In this document: piece after piece, positions 33,728 through 42,401 of the stretch
How positions within the stretch are numbered: the stretch's first letter is position 1
Layout of the letters: every line of letters begins with the position of its first letter
Assembly (NCBI GenBank): GCA_021732085.1
Contig: JAKFVQ010000027.1
Coordinates: 248,001 to 312,000, forward strand
From: Candidatus Obscuribacterales bacterium
GTDB taxonomy: Bacteria; Cyanobacteriota; Vampirovibrionia; Obscuribacterales; Obscuribacteraceae
Length of the DNA stretch: 64,000 nucleotides
Direction: 5' to 3'
The notes under the pieces: model-generated
The model's database searches: none
What the model was told of the DNA's origin: nothing
What the model saw: the letters and a program-made list of their open reading frames with translations, nothing else
Translations under genes and position numbers: made by a program

Positions 33728-34187
33728 AGTATTAAATTTGCAAACATGTTCAAGATTGGTGCCGATGTCTTTTCTAGAGTCGGAGTCCATTCAGTAGACT
33801 AGTGAGCTGGCAAACAAAGAGCAGCAAGGGTTATGAGAAAATACTTTGTCCAGTAATTCTCTTTCTGTCACGGCAATCAACGCCGCTCTGCGCTTAAGTA
33901 AGCCCCTGAGAGCAGCGCGCGACAGCCAGGAACTACAAAATGCAATAGGGCGCCTGATGCAGTTTCAAAAACGATGACGGTTGGGCAGCAATAAGAGGCG
34001 GCGTTAGTCTCGGACAAGAAGCCCGGGCACAAAATTTTATCGCCAGCCAATTATTCCAAAAGACTTGCCATTTATCGGTGAGTCGCCCCTTCTCGCGTAT
34101 TCGTGCAACGCTGCCATGTGGAATTGCACCTTAGGCAGTCAGTAGAGACCAGCTAACATTAATTGGAGAATTACTCGAGGAAGACTA
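33728..34187. other. Divergent spacer between the tetR operon and the acidic protein
   Basis: I see no gene, tRNA or repeat here. GAGGAAG about five bases before 34188 is the ribosome site of the next gene. Confidence 0.5.
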
Positions 34188-34781
34188 ATGGTTGAAGCAT
34201 CCGCCCTTAATCAATCCACTTCGAACGGCAAAGATGCTGCCGAGGAGAGAGCGGAATTTGGTGCGCGAGGTGATGCGGACTCAGCCCGTCAGAATCTTCT
34301 CGATGATGCTGGTTTTGGCCCGCCGAAGACTTTTGCAAAAGCTGAGGTGCCAGGTGCCGACAAGAGTTCCTACGCCAGTAAAGCTGAGGACAGCGATAAA
34401 CAAAAGGATGGCACTGTCTCCGACAAAACCGAGAAAGGCGATCCCGTAAAGGAAGCTCTAAATAAGTACGAAGAACAGATGAAAGAGCTGGAAATTGCCG
34501 GAATCAAGCAATTCTTGATTGACGCTGACAAAGCTCACAGGCAACACGACAAGGAAGCAGGAAAAGAAAGCGATTGGGCTGAATTCTATACGAAAATGCT
34601 TTCTGACAAAACCGGCGGCATGAGCGACGATGAAAAGAAAGCGATGATTGATCTATTCAAAGCCGCTGGCGATGCGCACGGAAAATTCGAAGAAGAAACA
34701 GGCGAAGAAGACAAAGATTGGGCCGATTGGTACGCGCGCTGGATCCACGAGCGAAAAGCCAAAGGACAGCCCATTCGCTAA
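34188..34781 (+). CDS. Hydrophilic protein with a duplicated Trp/Tyr motif
   Basis: 197 residues, no signal peptide or membrane segment. Residues 1-90 are charged and probably disordered. Residues 106-138 and 152-186 are two copies of one motif: a short helix, Ala-x-x-x-Ala-His, acidic turn with Gly, then Asp-Trp-Ala-x-Phe/Trp-Tyr (ESDWAEFYTKM and DKDWADWYARW). The motif resembles small proteins of unknown function that end in DWPxWYA, as I recall them. GAGGAAG supports the ATG. The N-terminal NLLDDA stretch recalls those of the proteins at 6857 and 45884. Role unknown. Confidence 0.72.
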   Translation: MVEASALNQSTSNGKDAAEERAEFGARGDADSARQNLLDDAGFGPPKTFAKAEVPGADKSSYASKAEDSDKQKDGTVSDKTEKGDPVKEALNKYEEQMKELEIAGIKQFLIDADKAHRQHDKEAGKESDWAEFYTKMLSDKTGGMSDDEKKAMIDLFKAAGDAHGKFEEETGEEDKDWADWYARWIHERKAKGQPIR

Positions 34782-34949
34782 ACTGTTTTAGAGCAACTCA
34801 AATTGTAGTTACCGTGTTGGTAGTGTTATTCCCAATGCAATTGATGGGTGTGAGCTTGGCCTGCTTGGATTGCTGGTGCATACTCAAAGTTAGTCAGATT
34901 TCGGTGGGCTTAGGAATAAGCGCGCCAGCCTCACCGCGAGTAATTGCTC

Positions 34950-35663
34950 ATGAAAATAAAGAAGAAAAGCACGAGCCTCTTGAATGATATGCAAATTGCA
35001 GCGCCTTGCGATGTCGGTTTTGAGAATATGCAGGGTGATGATCGAGTTAGATTTTGCACCTCATGCAAGATGAATGTTTATAACATTGGTGAAATGAGCG
35101 CTGAGGAGGCGCAAAATCTCATTGAGAATACCGAAGGACGATTGTGTCTACGCCTCTATCAGCGAAAGGATGGAACTGTAATAACCGATAACTGTCCGAT
35201 CGGATTACGCAACATTAGAAATCGGCTAGTACGGGTTGGTATTTTTGCTTTGGTCTTCTCATCACTAGGTTGGTTGTCGGGAGAGCAGGCACATTCGCAA
35301 GGACTTGTGGGTGCTCCGATTGATGGAAGACCACATTACGGTCCTATCGGTGAATTAGCTGAGTGCGCAACAGACAATAGTGCAAATCTGTTGTGGTCAG
35401 TGTTAGCAACGCTGAAGTTGCTGATATGGTTGACTCGGAAGAATGCTTATCCTCGTTCCACAGGACTCTTTCTAGCCTATTTCCTCCCATTTGCCTGCGG
35501 AACATTGATCCATTTTATTTATTTGGGAGTCACCGACGATATTGTAATCACAATATTGGATGGGCTCGCTCGCAGTTTTATTACTGGAATGACATTCGGC
35601 ATAGTGTGTTTGTTTTTCGCATACTTAAGCCTCAGCCGAGAAATGAGACCATATTCGCCCTAG
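34950..35663 (+). CDS. Membrane protein with N-terminal Cys-rich domain
   Basis: 237 residues from ATG at 34950 (a TTG two codons upstream is possible; neither has a clear ribosome site). Residues 15-75 hold a conserved-looking domain: PCDVGFENM, RFCTSCKMNVYNIGEMSAEEA, GRLCLRLYQRKDGTVITDNCP, with five cysteines. Similar sequences occur in proteobacterial and planctomycete proteins of unknown function; this is from memory. A signal-like hydrophobic segment near 85-105 and three to four more after 140 place the rest in the membrane. It could be a metal or redox sensor; no function is established. Confidence 0.65.
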   Translation: MKIKKKSTSLLNDMQIAAPCDVGFENMQGDDRVRFCTSCKMNVYNIGEMSAEEAQNLIENTEGRLCLRLYQRKDGTVITDNCPIGLRNIRNRLVRVGIFALVFSSLGWLSGEQAHSQGLVGAPIDGRPHYGPIGELAECATDNSANLLWSVLATLKLLIWLTRKNAYPRSTGLFLAYFLPFACGTLIHFIYLGVTDDIVITILDGLARSFITGMTFGIVCLFFAYLSLSREMRPYSP

Positions 35664-35740
35664 GATTCATTCGGACTGCAAGCTAACAACATTGTAAATT
35701 GACGCTTTTTGACACTTTGATCAAAGCAATTGGTGCATGA

Positions 35741-36406
35741 TTAATCGAGCTCTGGCTGCCGATAGGTTGAAAGTGCGAGTTTAACTTCTTCGTCGCTGAT
35801 CTGGTGGAAATCTTCGTAGAAGAATCCAACAGCACCCATGTTTGTCGGTTCCGTGATTGAAATGACGTGATCGTAACTGTTCCGAAGTGTTCGTGCAGTT
35901 TCGGCAGCAACAACAGGAGCTGCCAAATATACTTCGGATGCGCCGAGCTGGCGCAGTGAGCGCTCTGCGGCTATGGTCGTCATTCCCGTTGCAACGCCAT
36001 CATCAATTACGATTGCGCGAGTGCCACGGAAATCTACTTGATTGTTCAATCCTGCCGATGCTAACCATTCGCTTTCAGCTTGCTTAGTCAGGTTGGCTAG
36101 CCGGTTCTTCTCTGAATCTATGTATGCTCTCAGCAAGAAATGAGGTATCCCTGTATCGTCATTCAGAACAACGACGCCGGAAGAAGACACAGCTCCAATT
36201 GCAAATTCCTTTTGATTTGGAGCCCCTATCTTTTTCGCTACCAACACCGTTAGTGTTGCTGACATTTTTTTTGCGATCTCGACGGCAACTGTTACACCAC
36301 CACGAGGTAATGCAACGATCACGGTCTTAAGTGGCAACGCGTCTATTAGTGCATATTGAAGCTTGTCGGCCAGTAACTTGCCGGCTTCGGTTCTGTTCTT
36401 AAACAT
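35741..36406 (-). CDS. Phosphoribosyltransferase-fold protein
   Basis: 221 residues from ATG at 36406; MFKNRTEAGKLLADKL is the usual start of this family, so the TTG four codons upstream is rejected. The phosphoribosyl-diphosphate loop AIVIDDGVATGMTT and ALPRGGVTVAVEIAKKM near the start are both typical. Members are often annotated as putative phosphoribosyltransferases, sometimes acting on dsDNA-end-associated or salvage substrates, with no agreed reaction. It lies 80 bases after the MoaC-MoaB gene on the same strand and may share its transcript. Substrate unknown. Confidence 0.83.
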   Translation of the reverse strand: MFKNRTEAGKLLADKLQYALIDALPLKTVIVALPRGGVTVAVEIAKKMSATLTVLVAKKIGAPNQKEFAIGAVSSSGVVVLNDDTGIPHFLLRAYIDSEKNRLANLTKQAESEWLASAGLNNQVDFRGTRAIVIDDGVATGMTTIAAERSLRQLGASEVYLAAPVVAAETARTLRNSYDHVISITEPTNMGAVGFFYEDFHQISDEEVKLALSTYRQPELD

Positions 36407-36486
36407 TGTCCGACTCAAATCATCTAATTCAATTTTAGTGTGAACTGGCGAGTTCGGCCGTCTTTGATTGAATATTGAGCGAAGAT

Positions 36487-37443
36487 CTAATGCTTGTGCT
36501 CGTGTTTATGTTCGTGCTTTTGGTCTTGTTTGTGTTCATGACCGCCACCGTGCAGAATCGGTATGGTATGCAAGACAGAAGGCATCAAAGCGTCCATTGT
36601 CTCCCTAACCGCTTTGCTGGCACCGGGCAAATTGATGATCAAGGTCTTGCCTCGAACACCGGCACGGGCGCGGGATAGCATCGCCATAGGCATGCGCTCT
36701 TGTCCATAATTTCGCGCTGTTTCTGCTATTCCTGGGATTTCTAAATCCATCAAACGTTGCATCACTTCTGGCGTGCGGTCTCGTGGGCCTAACCCGGTTC
36801 CGCCAGTAGTAAATACTAAATCGTAGTGTCCACGATCGGCGAAGTCTTTTAAGGTCGCTTCGATTTCAGGCTCATCATCCGGCACGACTTTGTATTGCGA
36901 GACTGTCAGCCCTTCGCTTTCAAGTCGTTCGACTATCAATTTGCCGGAGACATCCTGTTTTTTGCCTGCTGCAACCGAGTCTGATACCACGATCACAGCT
37001 GCTTTTATTTTCTTTGCGGCCTCCACTTTCCAATCGGATTTGCCACCATGTTTCTCCATCAACTTCACGCTGACAATTTCCATGCTTTCGTCAAACACTT
37101 TGAGCATGTCGTAAATTGTCAAAGCGGCAACTGATGCCGCTGTTAGCGCTTCCATTTCAACGCCTGTTTTGTAGATTGCTTTGACAGTAACATTGATTTC
37201 GATGAAGTCGTTTCCAAGAGTGTATTCGACACCAACAAAATCAACCGGAATTGGATGACAATAGGGAATGATGAGGCTGGTGTTCTTTGCAGCTTGTACA
37301 GCAGCTACTTTGGCGACAGGCAGCGGATCTCCCTTTGGCACTTCGCCATCTTTGATTTTTCTGATCAATTCTGGACTGCAGTTCAATCTAGCTTGAGCTA
37401 GAGCTACTCTGAGGCTTTTGATTTTGTGAGAAATATCTTTCAA
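36487..37443 (-). CDS. moaCB: Bifunctional molybdenum cofactor protein MoaC-MoaB
   Basis: 318 residues. MoaC domain (1-145): PYCHPIPVDFVG (60-71), KTGVEMEALTA (92-102) and KHGGKSDW (131-138), forming cyclic pyranopterin monophosphate. MoaB/MogA domain (147-297): VVSDSVAAGKKQDVSG and FTTGGTGLGPRDRTPE, which adenylylates molybdopterin. The fusion joins an early and a late cofactor step in one chain. A His-rich tail (HEHKQDQKHEHKHEHKH, about 301-318) could bind metal. TTG at 37443 is supported by GGGAG eight bases upstream. No other moa or mob gene is nearby. Confidence 0.92.
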   Translation of the reverse strand: MKDISHKIKSLRVALAQARLNCSPELIRKIKDGEVPKGDPLPVAKVAAVQAAKNTSLIIPYCHPIPVDFVGVEYTLGNDFIEINVTVKAIYKTGVEMEALTAASVAALTIYDMLKVFDESMEIVSVKLMEKHGGKSDWKVEAAKKIKAAVIVVSDSVAAGKKQDVSGKLIVERLESEGLTVSQYKVVPDDEPEIEATLKDFADRGHYDLVFTTGGTGLGPRDRTPEVMQRLMDLEIPGIAETARNYGQERMPMAMLSRARAGVRGKTLIINLPGASKAVRETMDALMPSVLHTIPILHGGGHEHKQDQKHEHKHEHKH

Positions 37444-37495
37444 GGGTGTCTCCCTGATGCTTGTCGGATCAAGATGCGTGCAGGGCTGCTAAACT

Positions 37496-38320
37496 TTGCA
37501 CGACGATTTGGCAAGGGATTCCAAGAGGGTCGTGAAAAACCGCTGGCTGAATATAATAGCGCTCCTTGTGCTGATCTTTCAGTATTTGCCAATTCTTGTG
37601 CTGATTGTCTTCAGCTTCGATGATTCTCGTCTTGCAGTGCGTTGGACAGGTTTTACGTTCAAATGGTACGAATCGCTTCTCGAAGAAGAAGCCTTAATGT
37701 CGGCATTCAAGAACAGTCTCATCGTTGCTTCTATTAGTGTGGCTGCAGCTGGCATAATGGGCACGATGGCCGCTGTTGGTATTTCTCGATTGCGATTTCC
37801 AGGAATGGATATGTATCGAGCTCTAATCATGCTGCCGATTATCATTCCTGAAATTGCGATGGCAGTTGCAGCCTTGACCTTGTTTTTGGCAATGGGACTT
37901 TCTCTGAGCCTAGCGACGATTATTGTTTCCCACATTGTGTTTTGTGTTGCCTATGTGACGCTCACGGTGATGGGGCGTATGGAAGGAATGGATCCGAAGC
38001 TCGAGGAGGCCGCACAGGATCTTGGTGCAACGCCGCTGGTAGCGTTCTTTAAAGTCACTTTGCCGCTCCTGGCGCCGGGAATTATTGCTGGCTGTTTGCT
38101 TGCGTTTGTACTATCGCTCGATGATTTCATCATCACTCAATTCACTGCTGGAGTCGGTGACACGACCTTGCCATTGTGGATCTATGGTTCAGTGAAGTTT
38201 GGAGTGAAACCAACAATCAACGCATTGAGTACATTGATGATCGTTGTTACTGTTGGCACTTCATTACTTGCCGAAATGATCAGGCTGAAGAGCCTTGACG
38301 CTGCACCAAGTAAGCGTTGA
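37496..38320 (+). CDS. potC: PotC-like ABC transporter permease
   Basis: 274 residues with six predicted membrane segments. The cytoplasmic loop EEAAQDLGATPLVAFFKVTLPLLAPG is the EAA motif that contacts the ATPase. Overall it matches the spermidine/putrescine or thiamine-type PotC subunit (YESLLEEEALMSAFKNSLIV, SLDDFIITQF). The start is uncertain: TTG at 37496 follows an in-frame stop by three bases, and GTG at 37532 is an alternative. No PotA, PotB or PotD gene is in the window, so partners must be elsewhere. It is divergent from moaCB by 52 bases. Confidence 0.85.
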   Translation: MHDDLARDSKRVVKNRWLNIIALLVLIFQYLPILVLIVFSFDDSRLAVRWTGFTFKWYESLLEEEALMSAFKNSLIVASISVAAAGIMGTMAAVGISRLRFPGMDMYRALIMLPIIIPEIAMAVAALTLFLAMGLSLSLATIIVSHIVFCVAYVTLTVMGRMEGMDPKLEEAAQDLGATPLVAFFKVTLPLLAPGIIAGCLLAFVLSLDDFIITQFTAGVGDTTLPLWIYGSVKFGVKPTINALSTLMIVVTVGTSLLAEMIRLKSLDAAPSKR

Positions 38321-38325
38321 TTGCC

Positions 38326-39819
38326 TCAATCAATACTCTGGCTGGCGCCGCTGCCTACGCGCTCAGTTTCTGCAGCTTGCTGAGGCGACGGAATCTGGAA
38401 CCAAAAAGTTGATCCGGATTCCAACTTGCTTTCTACGCCCATTAAGCCGCCGTGTGCCACCACTATCGCTTTACAGATTGGCAACCCCAAGCCGGTGCCT
38501 TTCTTCTCTTTTGAGTCTGCTAGCTCAACTTGGGCATACCGTTCGAAAATACTGTCGAGTTTTTCGGCGGGAATGCCACGTCCATGATCTATGACTTTTA
38601 CTTTAGTGTTATTGCCTTCTCGAACTGCCAAAATCAACACTTGTGAATTTTGCTTTGAAAACTTGATTGCGTTCGTCAAAAGGTTCACGATAACTCTAAG
38701 AATTTGTGTCTCGTCAACTTCGATTTCTGCGTCGTCGCTGATTTCTGTTATGAGTTCAACCTGATTCGTCTCGGCTTGATTGTGTACCATTGCGACTGCT
38801 TCTTTGATCAAAGCAGGCACGCTAACAGTACTTTTGTCCAAGATGAATTCGCCAGATTGCAATTTATCCAGATCGAGTAGTCCTTCTGTGATTTCTAAAA
38901 TGCGACCGATGGCTTTATCAGCTTTTGTTAGTGCGGTTTTTCCTTTGTCGTTCAGCTCACCGAATCGCCCGGTTTCAAATAACTCCAGGGTTGTTTTCAG
39001 CCCGCCTAATGGAGAACGAATATCGTGACTGATCATAGATACAAACTCACGCTCTCTTCTCTTCGCCTCATCCAGGGCTGTCGCAGTTTTATGAAAGGTC
39101 CGGTCGAGCTCTGCGAATTCATCGTTTCCTTCAATTGGTTCTAGAAGTTGTTCATGCTTGGCTAACCTTTCGTTATTTCGCATGAGAGTTTTTAGCCGGC
39201 TTAAGGAAAAGCGCATCGTCCACCATCCAAGTCCGGCAACTAATAATAGATTGAATGCCGATCCCAAAACAATAATGGTGCGAACACGCTCTCGCGACCG
39301 CACGACTGCGAGCTTTCTTTTTTCTCCTCGCTTTTCATAACTCTGGATTATCTCGGCGCCAGATTCATTTACGGTGGAAAGAAGTGAATTCAGTTTGCGC
39401 AAAACCTGCAATGCTTCAAGATCGTGCTGTCCATTCATCATTTCGCGAAATTCGTCGAAAGTGACTAATTGAGTATCCAATGCGCCGTTGAACTCTTCGA
39501 ATTGTTTTCTCTTTGCGCTATCTTTCGCAATCAGCTTCTTGAGTGTCTTTCTTTGTTCCAAAATATCATCGAGCAAAGTGCCGACATGCGAAATTTGAAA
39601 GTCCGTTTTCTTTACTAAGTATCTCTGTCCAAGCTGCGTCACAGCCTGCAGCATATCGCGCATGATGCTGTTGACGCACATTGAGATTTCGCGATTTTGA
39701 GCTTCTGCGAGAAACTCTTGTTCGGCGTTGTAAAGCGCCTGCAGCAGAGTGCAGATAAAGATTACTTCAAATAGCAGCGGCACGCTGAGCAATAAAAAAG
39801 TTTGGTGCCTGAGTTTCAC
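38326..39819 (-). CDS. Membrane sensor histidine kinase
   Basis: 497 residues from GTG at 39819, chosen because GGAG lies eight bases upstream and a TATAAT box lies just before it; a longer frame from 39888 would include the promoter. A membrane helix near the start, an external helical sensor region of about 140 residues, a second helix (TIIVLGSAFNLLLVAGLGWW), a HAMP-like linker, then HisKA with SMISHDIRSPLGG (phospho-accepting His) and HATPase with NLLTNAIKFS, DHGRGIP and GTGLGLPICK. It autophosphorylates in response to an unknown signal and should phosphorylate the divergent response regulator. Stop to potC stop: 5 bases, convergent. Confidence 0.9.
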   Translation of the reverse strand: MKLRHQTFLLLSVPLLFEVIFICTLLQALYNAEQEFLAEAQNREISMCVNSIMRDMLQAVTQLGQRYLVKKTDFQISHVGTLLDDILEQRKTLKKLIAKDSAKRKQFEEFNGALDTQLVTFDEFREMMNGQHDLEALQVLRKLNSLLSTVNESGAEIIQSYEKRGEKRKLAVVRSRERVRTIIVLGSAFNLLLVAGLGWWTMRFSLSRLKTLMRNNERLAKHEQLLEPIEGNDEFAELDRTFHKTATALDEAKRREREFVSMISHDIRSPLGGLKTTLELFETGRFGELNDKGKTALTKADKAIGRILEITEGLLDLDKLQSGEFILDKSTVSVPALIKEAVAMVHNQAETNQVELITEISDDAEIEVDETQILRVIVNLLTNAIKFSKQNSQVLILAVREGNNTKVKVIDHGRGIPAEKLDSIFERYAQVELADSKEKKGTGLGLPICKAIVVAHGGLMGVESKLESGSTFWFQIPSPQQAAETERVGSGASQSID

Positions 39820-39825
39820 GCGCGC

Positions 39826-39876
39826 GCTCCGAACGATACTTGCTATTATAGCTTGGGGCGGAATTGCGTTCGGAGC
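39826..39876. promoter_or_regulatory. Symmetrical divergent control region of the two-component pair
   Basis: GCTCCGAACG (39826-39835) and CGTTCGGAGC (39867-39876) are a perfect 10-bp inverted repeat. Each arm contains the GGAG ribosome site of one of the two divergent genes. Between them is an 11-bp palindrome GCTATTATAGC (39842-39852), which reads TATTAT on plus and TATAAT on minus, so it can be the -10 box both ways. Good -35 boxes are not seen, which fits an activator-dependent promoter. Binding by the response regulator is inferred. Confidence 0.6.
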
Positions 39877-39880
39877 AGTT

Positions 39881-40558
39881 ATGAGCAAAATACTGGTCGC
39901 GGAAGACGATGAAACAGTCTCGTTCGCACTAGTTGAAGCTCTAGAGTCAGCCTCCCATACTGTCGAAGCTGTGGAATCAGGTCGCGAAGCGCAGGAGCGT
40001 CTGCGTTTATATCAATATGATTTGGCAATTATCGATTGGGGATTGCCCCAGGTTTCTGGCCCTGAAATTTGCAAAGCCTTCAGAGACTCAGGCGGGAGCA
40101 TGCCCATCCTGATGCTAACAGCGCGCTCAAAAGAAAAGGAGAAAATGGAAGGGCTTGATGCGGGGGCTGATGATTACTTGACCAAGCCCTTCTCATTGGG
40201 TGAATTGCTCGCAAGAGTGAGGGCTCTCTTACGGCGACCAGGAAATTTTGTGAGTCCGGCACTGCAAGTGCGCGATCTGCTATTGGATGCGAATCTCTGT
40301 AAGGTGTTCAGAGACAAACAGGAAATTGCGCTCTTGCCTCAAGAATATGCACTGCTGGAATTCTTCATGCGCAATAAGAACGTGGTGTTCGATGTAAATG
40401 GTATCTTGGACCGTGTTTGGAGTTCGGAATCCGAAGCTTCAGAATTTGCGGTTCGCCAATGCCTTATGCGACTGAGAAAGAAGATCGATCTTCCGGGTGA
40501 GGATTCGATTATCAAAACTATAAAAGGCATTGGCTATGTGCTCGAGGATAAAGTGTGA
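39881..40558 (+). CDS. OmpR-family response regulator
   Basis: 226 residues from ATG at 39881 with GGAG six bases upstream. Receiver domain: acidic pair ED at 8-9, phospho-acceptor Asp52 in AIIDWGLP, Thr80 in LMLTARS, Lys102 in LTKPF. The C-terminal winged helix (about 130-225) has LLPQEYALLEFFMRNKN and MRLRKKIDLPG ending in KGIGYVL, as in OmpR/PhoB. It should bind DNA when phosphorylated by the divergent histidine kinase, and may bind the inverted repeat between the two genes. Target genes are unknown. Confidence 0.92.
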   Translation: MSKILVAEDDETVSFALVEALESASHTVEAVESGREAQERLRLYQYDLAIIDWGLPQVSGPEICKAFRDSGGSMPILMLTARSKEKEKMEGLDAGADDYLTKPFSLGELLARVRALLRRPGNFVSPALQVRDLLLDANLCKVFRDKQEIALLPQEYALLEFFMRNKNVVFDVNGILDRVWSSESEASEFAVRQCLMRLRKKIDLPGEDSIIKTIKGIGYVLEDKV

Positions 40559-40597
40559 GTCATTGGACTCGGGTTTTGCTTCGACCAACTATCCATG

Positions 40598-40936
40598 CTA
40601 TTGACCGAAGCTAAGTTTGGGACCCATTCCCCAATCCTGCCCGTCTTCCCAGACGATTTCTTTCTTTGGAGGAAATGGTGTTAGAACATCTGAAAGCTTG
40701 ATTGGTTCATAATTGCCACCATCTGAACATTTTTGAAAATTGAGTGATCCGTTCTCGATTGAGACTTTCGGTAGTGCGGAATTGGCCGAGTCATTCTTTG
40801 CAGAACCGTTGTCCTTGACGTAATTCGTTTTGCTCATTAACTCAGCGCTGAGATTCTGCATCGATTCGCGCTGTTGTTCTGTGGTAGTTTCAGTGGTTTG
40901 GAATTTGTCGTTTTTGCTTTGTTGTTCGAATGCCAT
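40598..40936 (-). CDS. Small hydrophilic protein of unknown function
   Basis: 112 residues. GGAGGAACGAAATT before the ATG is the strongest ribosome site in this part of the window, so it is probably well expressed. The first 60 residues are Gln/Thr/Ser/Asn-rich and probably disordered. The end is Pro/Gly/Trp-containing (FPPKKEIVWEDGQDWGMG). There is no signal peptide. It converges with the response regulator gene, 39 bases apart. I recognise no family. Confidence 0.65.
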   Translation of the reverse strand: MAFEQQSKNDKFQTTETTTEQQRESMQNLSAELMSKTNYVKDNGSAKNDSANSALPKVSIENGSLNFQKCSDGGNYEPIKLSDVLTPFPPKKEIVWEDGQDWGMGPKLSFGQ

Positions 40937-41145
40937 AATTTCGTTCCTCCTGCCCTCAACCTGATGAGAACAGAATATCTTTGCAAAATAACAGCTCTAT
41001 AACACCGTGAAAGATCCTTGAGCCCGGTATATTTTTGACTACAAGCTGGCAGGGATGAGGGTTGCAGCTAAAAAACAATCGTTCCGGCGCTTGGGGGGCC
41101 CTAATGAGGGTATACATTAGTATGTAGATCTCAAGCGGTCGTTTA

Positions 41146-41700
41146 ATGTTCTCCGCCTCCACCGCACGAAAATGGCTGAAAGCTTCGAAAGGACTGGGTC
41201 CACTGCTTTCGCTCGCCTTCGTTTTTATGCCCTGCTGCCTGGCAGCGAATGTGACGAGCATCCCTTTGTTCAAGGAGGGGGTTCAAGCTTATAACCAGAA
41301 GAGCTATTCTGAAGCTTTGAAGAAGTTCAATGCCTTGCTTGGGTCTGGACATGACTCGGAAATGGTTCATTACTACATGGGGCTCTGTTACCAGGGACAG
41401 AACCAGATTGCGCAGGCAAAGAGTGAGTTTTCGCTAGTCAGCGCTCAATCTCGTGATCCCGGACTTCGTGCTAACGCCCAGCGGGCATTGGCATCAATCG
41501 ACAAATGGAGTGCACACAGGTCCTACCAGGGGAACAGTAATATTTTCCGGAGTGCCAGCAGAGTCAATCGCGTTTTGTCTGCCGATTCCATAGATGCCAG
41601 CCTCCGAGAGGCGGCTGCAAAAGCGGCTGAGGAGCCGGCGATGCCTATATCTGCGTGTAAAGCGCGCAGAGCAAAAGTGTTGGAGTCGATAAAGAAATGA
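41146..41700 (+). CDS. Secreted TPR protein, first of a tandem pair
   Basis: 184 residues. Signal peptide about 1-33 (LLSLAFVFMPCCLAA). Then ANVTSIPLFKEGVQAYNQKSYSEALKKFNALLGSG and MVHYYMGLCYQGQNQIAQAK form two TPR units, followed by RDPGLRANAQRALASIDKW. The last 60 residues are variable. The double cysteine at the signal-peptide end (CCLAA) is not a standard lipobox. It is nearly identical over residues 34-125 to the next gene, so the pair arose by duplication. It is periplasmic or outer-envelope by inference. Confidence 0.78.
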   Translation: MFSASTARKWLKASKGLGPLLSLAFVFMPCCLAANVTSIPLFKEGVQAYNQKSYSEALKKFNALLGSGHDSEMVHYYMGLCYQGQNQIAQAKSEFSLVSAQSRDPGLRANAQRALASIDKWSAHRSYQGNSNIFRSASRVNRVLSADSIDASLREAAAKAAEEPAMPISACKARRAKVLESIKK

Positions 41701-41708
41701 GGAGGTTT

Positions 41709-42233
41709 ATGTTCAGCTCGCCGGCAAAAAATTGGTTGAATTCGTCGAGAGTCATGACTCCGTTACTTTTGCTTGTGGTGATTTTGACTCCGTACAGTCA
41801 AGCCGCCAATGTGACAAGCATTCCTCTATTTAACGAAGGGGTTCAAGCTTATAACAAGCGGAGCTATTCAGAAGCGCTCAAAAAATTCAATGCGCTGATT
41901 CAGTCAGGACACAACACTGATATGGTTCATTACTACATGGCTTTGTGTTATCAGGGACAGAACCAGATAGCACAGGCCAAGGCTGAATATTCACTAGTGG
42001 CCGGGCAGTCACACGATCCCAGTTTGCGTGCGAACGCTCAGCGCGCGTTATCATCAATTGATAAGTGGAGTACGCACCGCGCTTATCAGGGCAACGGCAA
42101 CAACTTCCAACGATACAGCAAAGTAAATCGGGTCAGTCCTGGTGCCTCAACAATTGCAGCCCGGATTCGCGAAGGCTCTGGCTTAACGGTGCCGCAGCGA
42201 GCGCAAGATCCTGATTGTCCTCCTTCTGGATGA
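41709..42233 (+). CDS. Secreted TPR protein, second of a tandem pair
   Basis: 174 residues from ATG at 41709. This start aligns with the first copy (both begin MFS) and is preceded by AGGAGG, though only three bases away; ATG at 41697, overlapping the previous stop as ATGA, is the alternative. A signal peptide (TPLLLLVVILTPYSQAA) and two TPR units match the previous gene closely. The C-terminal 45 residues differ, ending in Pro/Cys-containing CPPSG. The sharp switch from near-identity to divergence suggests different partners for the two tails. Confidence 0.78.
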   Translation: MFSSPAKNWLNSSRVMTPLLLLVVILTPYSQAANVTSIPLFNEGVQAYNKRSYSEALKKFNALIQSGHNTDMVHYYMALCYQGQNQIAQAKAEYSLVAGQSHDPSLRANAQRALSSIDKWSTHRAYQGNGNNFQRYSKVNRVSPGASTIAARIREGSGLTVPQRAQDPDCPPSG

Positions 42234-42242
42234 AAGCTCCGG

Positions 42243-42261
42243 ATGCGGTAGGTTACCGCAT
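42243..42261 (+). terminator. Hairpin after the tandem TPR genes
   Basis: ATGCGGTA (42243-42250), loop GGT, TACCGCAT (42254-42261): a perfect 8-bp stem ten bases after the stop codon. An A/T-rich stretch follows, but not a run of T, so termination is only likely. Confidence 0.4.
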
Positions 42262-42401
42262 AACGAAGCGAATAAAAATAATTCTGAGCATTGATGCAAA
42301 TCGAAACTCGACTTCGAATGTATTATCGTGAGAGACGATCACCTGGTTGATCTCAGGTGGATATGAATGATCTTGTGTTCGCTCTTGAAGCTTATTGAAA
42401 T

